Position numbers and translations under genes: made by a program. Below, piece by piece: positions 5,599-6,310 of a stretch of DNA of 6,310 nt. The stretch's first letter is position 1. Every line of letters begins with the position of its first letter. The notes under the pieces were generated by a model. That model saw only the letters and a program-made list of their open reading frames with translations. It was not told the origin of the DNA and made no database searches. Source of the DNA: Planctomycetaceae bacterium (GTDB lineage: Bacteria; Planctomycetota; Planctomycetia; Planctomycetales; Planctomycetaceae); NCBI GenBank assembly GCA_015487825.1, contig WFOZ01000113.1:1-6310 (forward strand), given 5' to 3'.

Positions 5599-5913
5599 AT
5601 GGAGTCCGAACAAATCGCTATGGAGAACAGAAACATATCTCGTGAGCAGGTTGTTGTGAATCTGGAGAACGGATTACACTTGGTCCCCTGTTCACGAATT
5701 TCAGAACTTGCCCGTAAATACGAATGCGAAATTCGAATTTATAACGGCGATCATGTGGTCGATGCAAAAACTGTTTTCGACTTGATGACGCTGCGCGCCG
5801 ATCAGGGGACTCAACTAACTCTTGAAACCGAGGGAGTTGGAGGTAAGGAGGCTCTTCAAAAACTGATTCATCTTTTTGAGACAGATTTTGAGATTGACGG
5901 TACGGTAAGATAA
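5599..5913 (+). CDS. HPr-family phosphocarrier with an altered active site
   Basis: HPr proteins are small cytosolic carriers that take phosphate from enzyme I on His15 and pass it to EIIA domains. This 104-residue protein shows the fold: strand EQVVVNLENGLHL (16-28), helix SRISELARKY (32-41), VVDAKTVFDLMTLRADQGTQ (53-72) and the terminal helix (83-95). The active-site His is present as H27 in GLHLVPC, but the Arg of canonical GLHARPA, which stabilises the phosphate, is Val here (V29). The regulatory Ser46 position is Thr (T58) in DAKTV. About 12 residues precede the usual N-terminus. It may be an NPr-like donor for the neighbouring PtsN, or a paralogue that binds partners without normal phosphotransfer. 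No enzyme I or HPr kinase gene is seen within the window. Family membership is sure; catalytic competence is not. Confidence 0.9.
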   Translation: MESEQIAMENRNISREQVVVNLENGLHLVPCSRISELARKYECEIRIYNGDHVVDAKTVFDLMTLRADQGTQLTLETEGVGGKEALQKLIHLFETDFEIDGTVR

Positions 5914-5929
5914 TACGCATTCGCGTATT
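5912..5929 (+). terminator. Hairpin overlapping the HPr-like stop codon, weak terminator candidate
   Basis: AATACGC (5912-5918) and GCGTATT (5923-5929) form a perfect 7-bp stem with loop ATTC. The last two bases of the TAA stop (5911-5913) lie in the stem. Only a short broken T run follows (TTTGTT), so termination would be weak; it may mainly protect the transcript end. Confidence 0.4.
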
Positions 5930-6020
5930 TGTTCGTGCGTTGAAAATTTCCGGACCTCTTGCCAGTACAAGGCCACGGTCGATTGCTCCGCGCGGTTATT
6001 AATTCAGCTTGGTATGATGA

Positions 6021-6058
6021 CTCGTTTCCGAGGCTTATTTCTGAAGCTCAGGAACGAG
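6021..6058. other. Long bulged dyad around the PDZ gene stop codon
   Basis: CTCGTT (6021-6026) pairs with AACGAG (6053-6058), then CC (6028-6029) with GG (6051-6052), GAG (6030-6032) with CTC (6047-6049), and CTT (6034-6036) with AAG (6044-6046). That makes 14 pairs broken by three single bulged bases, with a 7-base loop. The stop codon of the minus-strand gene (6035-6037) is inside. No T run follows on the minus strand, so it is not a standard terminator. Confidence 0.4.
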
Positions 6059-6310
6059 AAGTTCGACCGTGATAAGTTCCCGATTGCGTCTGACGGTCAG
6101 TCGCAATTGGTCTCCTTTTTTACTCTCGCGGATTCGCTCATAAAATTCGTGACAGGATTGGATCAGGTCGTCGTCGATCAGTACGATCAAATCATCGCTT
6201 TTCAACCCCGCCTTTTCAGCCAGGCTGCCGGGTAGAACGGCATCGATAAAAGCAGGTGTGCGCGGCACAACATTGGGGACCAGCCGGAACCCCAACGGGA
6301 GAGTATCGAT
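6035..6310 (-). CDS. PDZ-domain protein, C-terminal part (5' end outside window)
   Basis: The minus-strand frame is open to the right edge, giving the last 91 residues of a larger protein, so the start is not visible. They form one PDZ domain: the carboxylate-binding loop region PLGFRLVP (local 5-12), the signature VLPGSLAEKAGLKSDDLIVL (25-44), a helix (about 52-63) and the closing strands GDQLRLTVRRNRELITVELL (66-85), ending six residues later. A single C-terminal PDZ with the AEKAGLKSDD motif is typical of secreted or periplasmic trypsin-like proteases of the HtrA/Deg type and of other PDZ-containing proteases. The catalytic part, if any, lies outside the window, so enzyme identity is not shown. 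It converges on the HPr-like gene with a gap of about 120 bases and is probably unrelated to it. Confidence 0.85.
   Translation of the reverse strand: MDTLPLGFRLVPNVVPRTPAFIDAVLPGSLAEKAGLKSDDLIVLIDDDLIQSCHEFYERIRESKKGDQLRLTVRRNRELITVELLVPELQK

Noticed and set aside
5340..5645. GTG-started 101-codon frame between ptsN and the HPr-like gene
   Set aside because: It runs 47 bases into the HPr-like gene in another frame, is Arg/Cys-rich and matches no family. I also looked for RapZ or HPr kinase motifs and found none.
6014..6235. Plus-strand 73-codon frame opposite the PDZ domain
   Set aside because: It is antisense to a conserved PDZ coding sequence and has no family resemblance.

Overview
This window looks like chromosomal housekeeping DNA from a planctomycete (phylum Planctomycetota). 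That is an inference from gene content: a GroEL without the usual Gly-Gly-Met tail, a YceH-family protein, a MoxR-type ATPase, a soluble-PTS module beside a ribosome hibernation factor, roomy intergenic spaces and moderate GC. There is no sign of a phage, transposon, CRISPR array, rRNA or tRNA.

Layout. (1) 2-583, plus: C-terminal third of a GroEL chaperonin, closed by a textbook intrinsic terminator (629-662). (2) 892-1386, plus: an unrecognised small protein with two predicted membrane helices and a roughly 90-residue, extremely acidic, Phe-dotted tail. (3) 1387-1846: no convincing gene, some hairpins. (4) 1847-2788, plus: MoxR-family AAA+ ATPase, most likely starting at a GTG, without its usual DUF58 partner visible. 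(5) 2835-3566, plus: YceH/DUF480 protein. (6) 3567-4214: about 650 bases with no convincing gene, containing a perfect 10-bp dyad. (7) 4215-4565, plus: short HPF/RaiA ribosome hibernation factor. (8) 4566-4729: spacer with hairpins. (9) 4730-5200, plus: EIIA-Ntr-like PTS protein (PtsN). (10) 5201-5598: spacer holding a dyad, a TATAAT box and perhaps a tiny ORF. (11) 5599-5913, plus: an HPr-like protein that keeps the phosphorylatable His but lacks the Arg two residues later. (12) 6035-6310, minus: C-terminal PDZ domain of a protein running off the right edge.

How the genes relate. The order hpf - ptsN - spacer - HPr-like resembles the E. coli rpoN operon (rpoN-hpf-ptsN-rapZ-npr), with rpoN and rapZ absent and a 398-base spacer where rapZ would be. 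No enzyme I or HPr kinase is visible. The likely theme is regulatory, non-transport phosphotransfer coupled to ribosome hibernation. The points most worth follow-up are the altered active site of the HPr-like protein and its isolated regulatory module, and the acidic membrane protein next to groEL. I did not find a clearly new multi-gene system.
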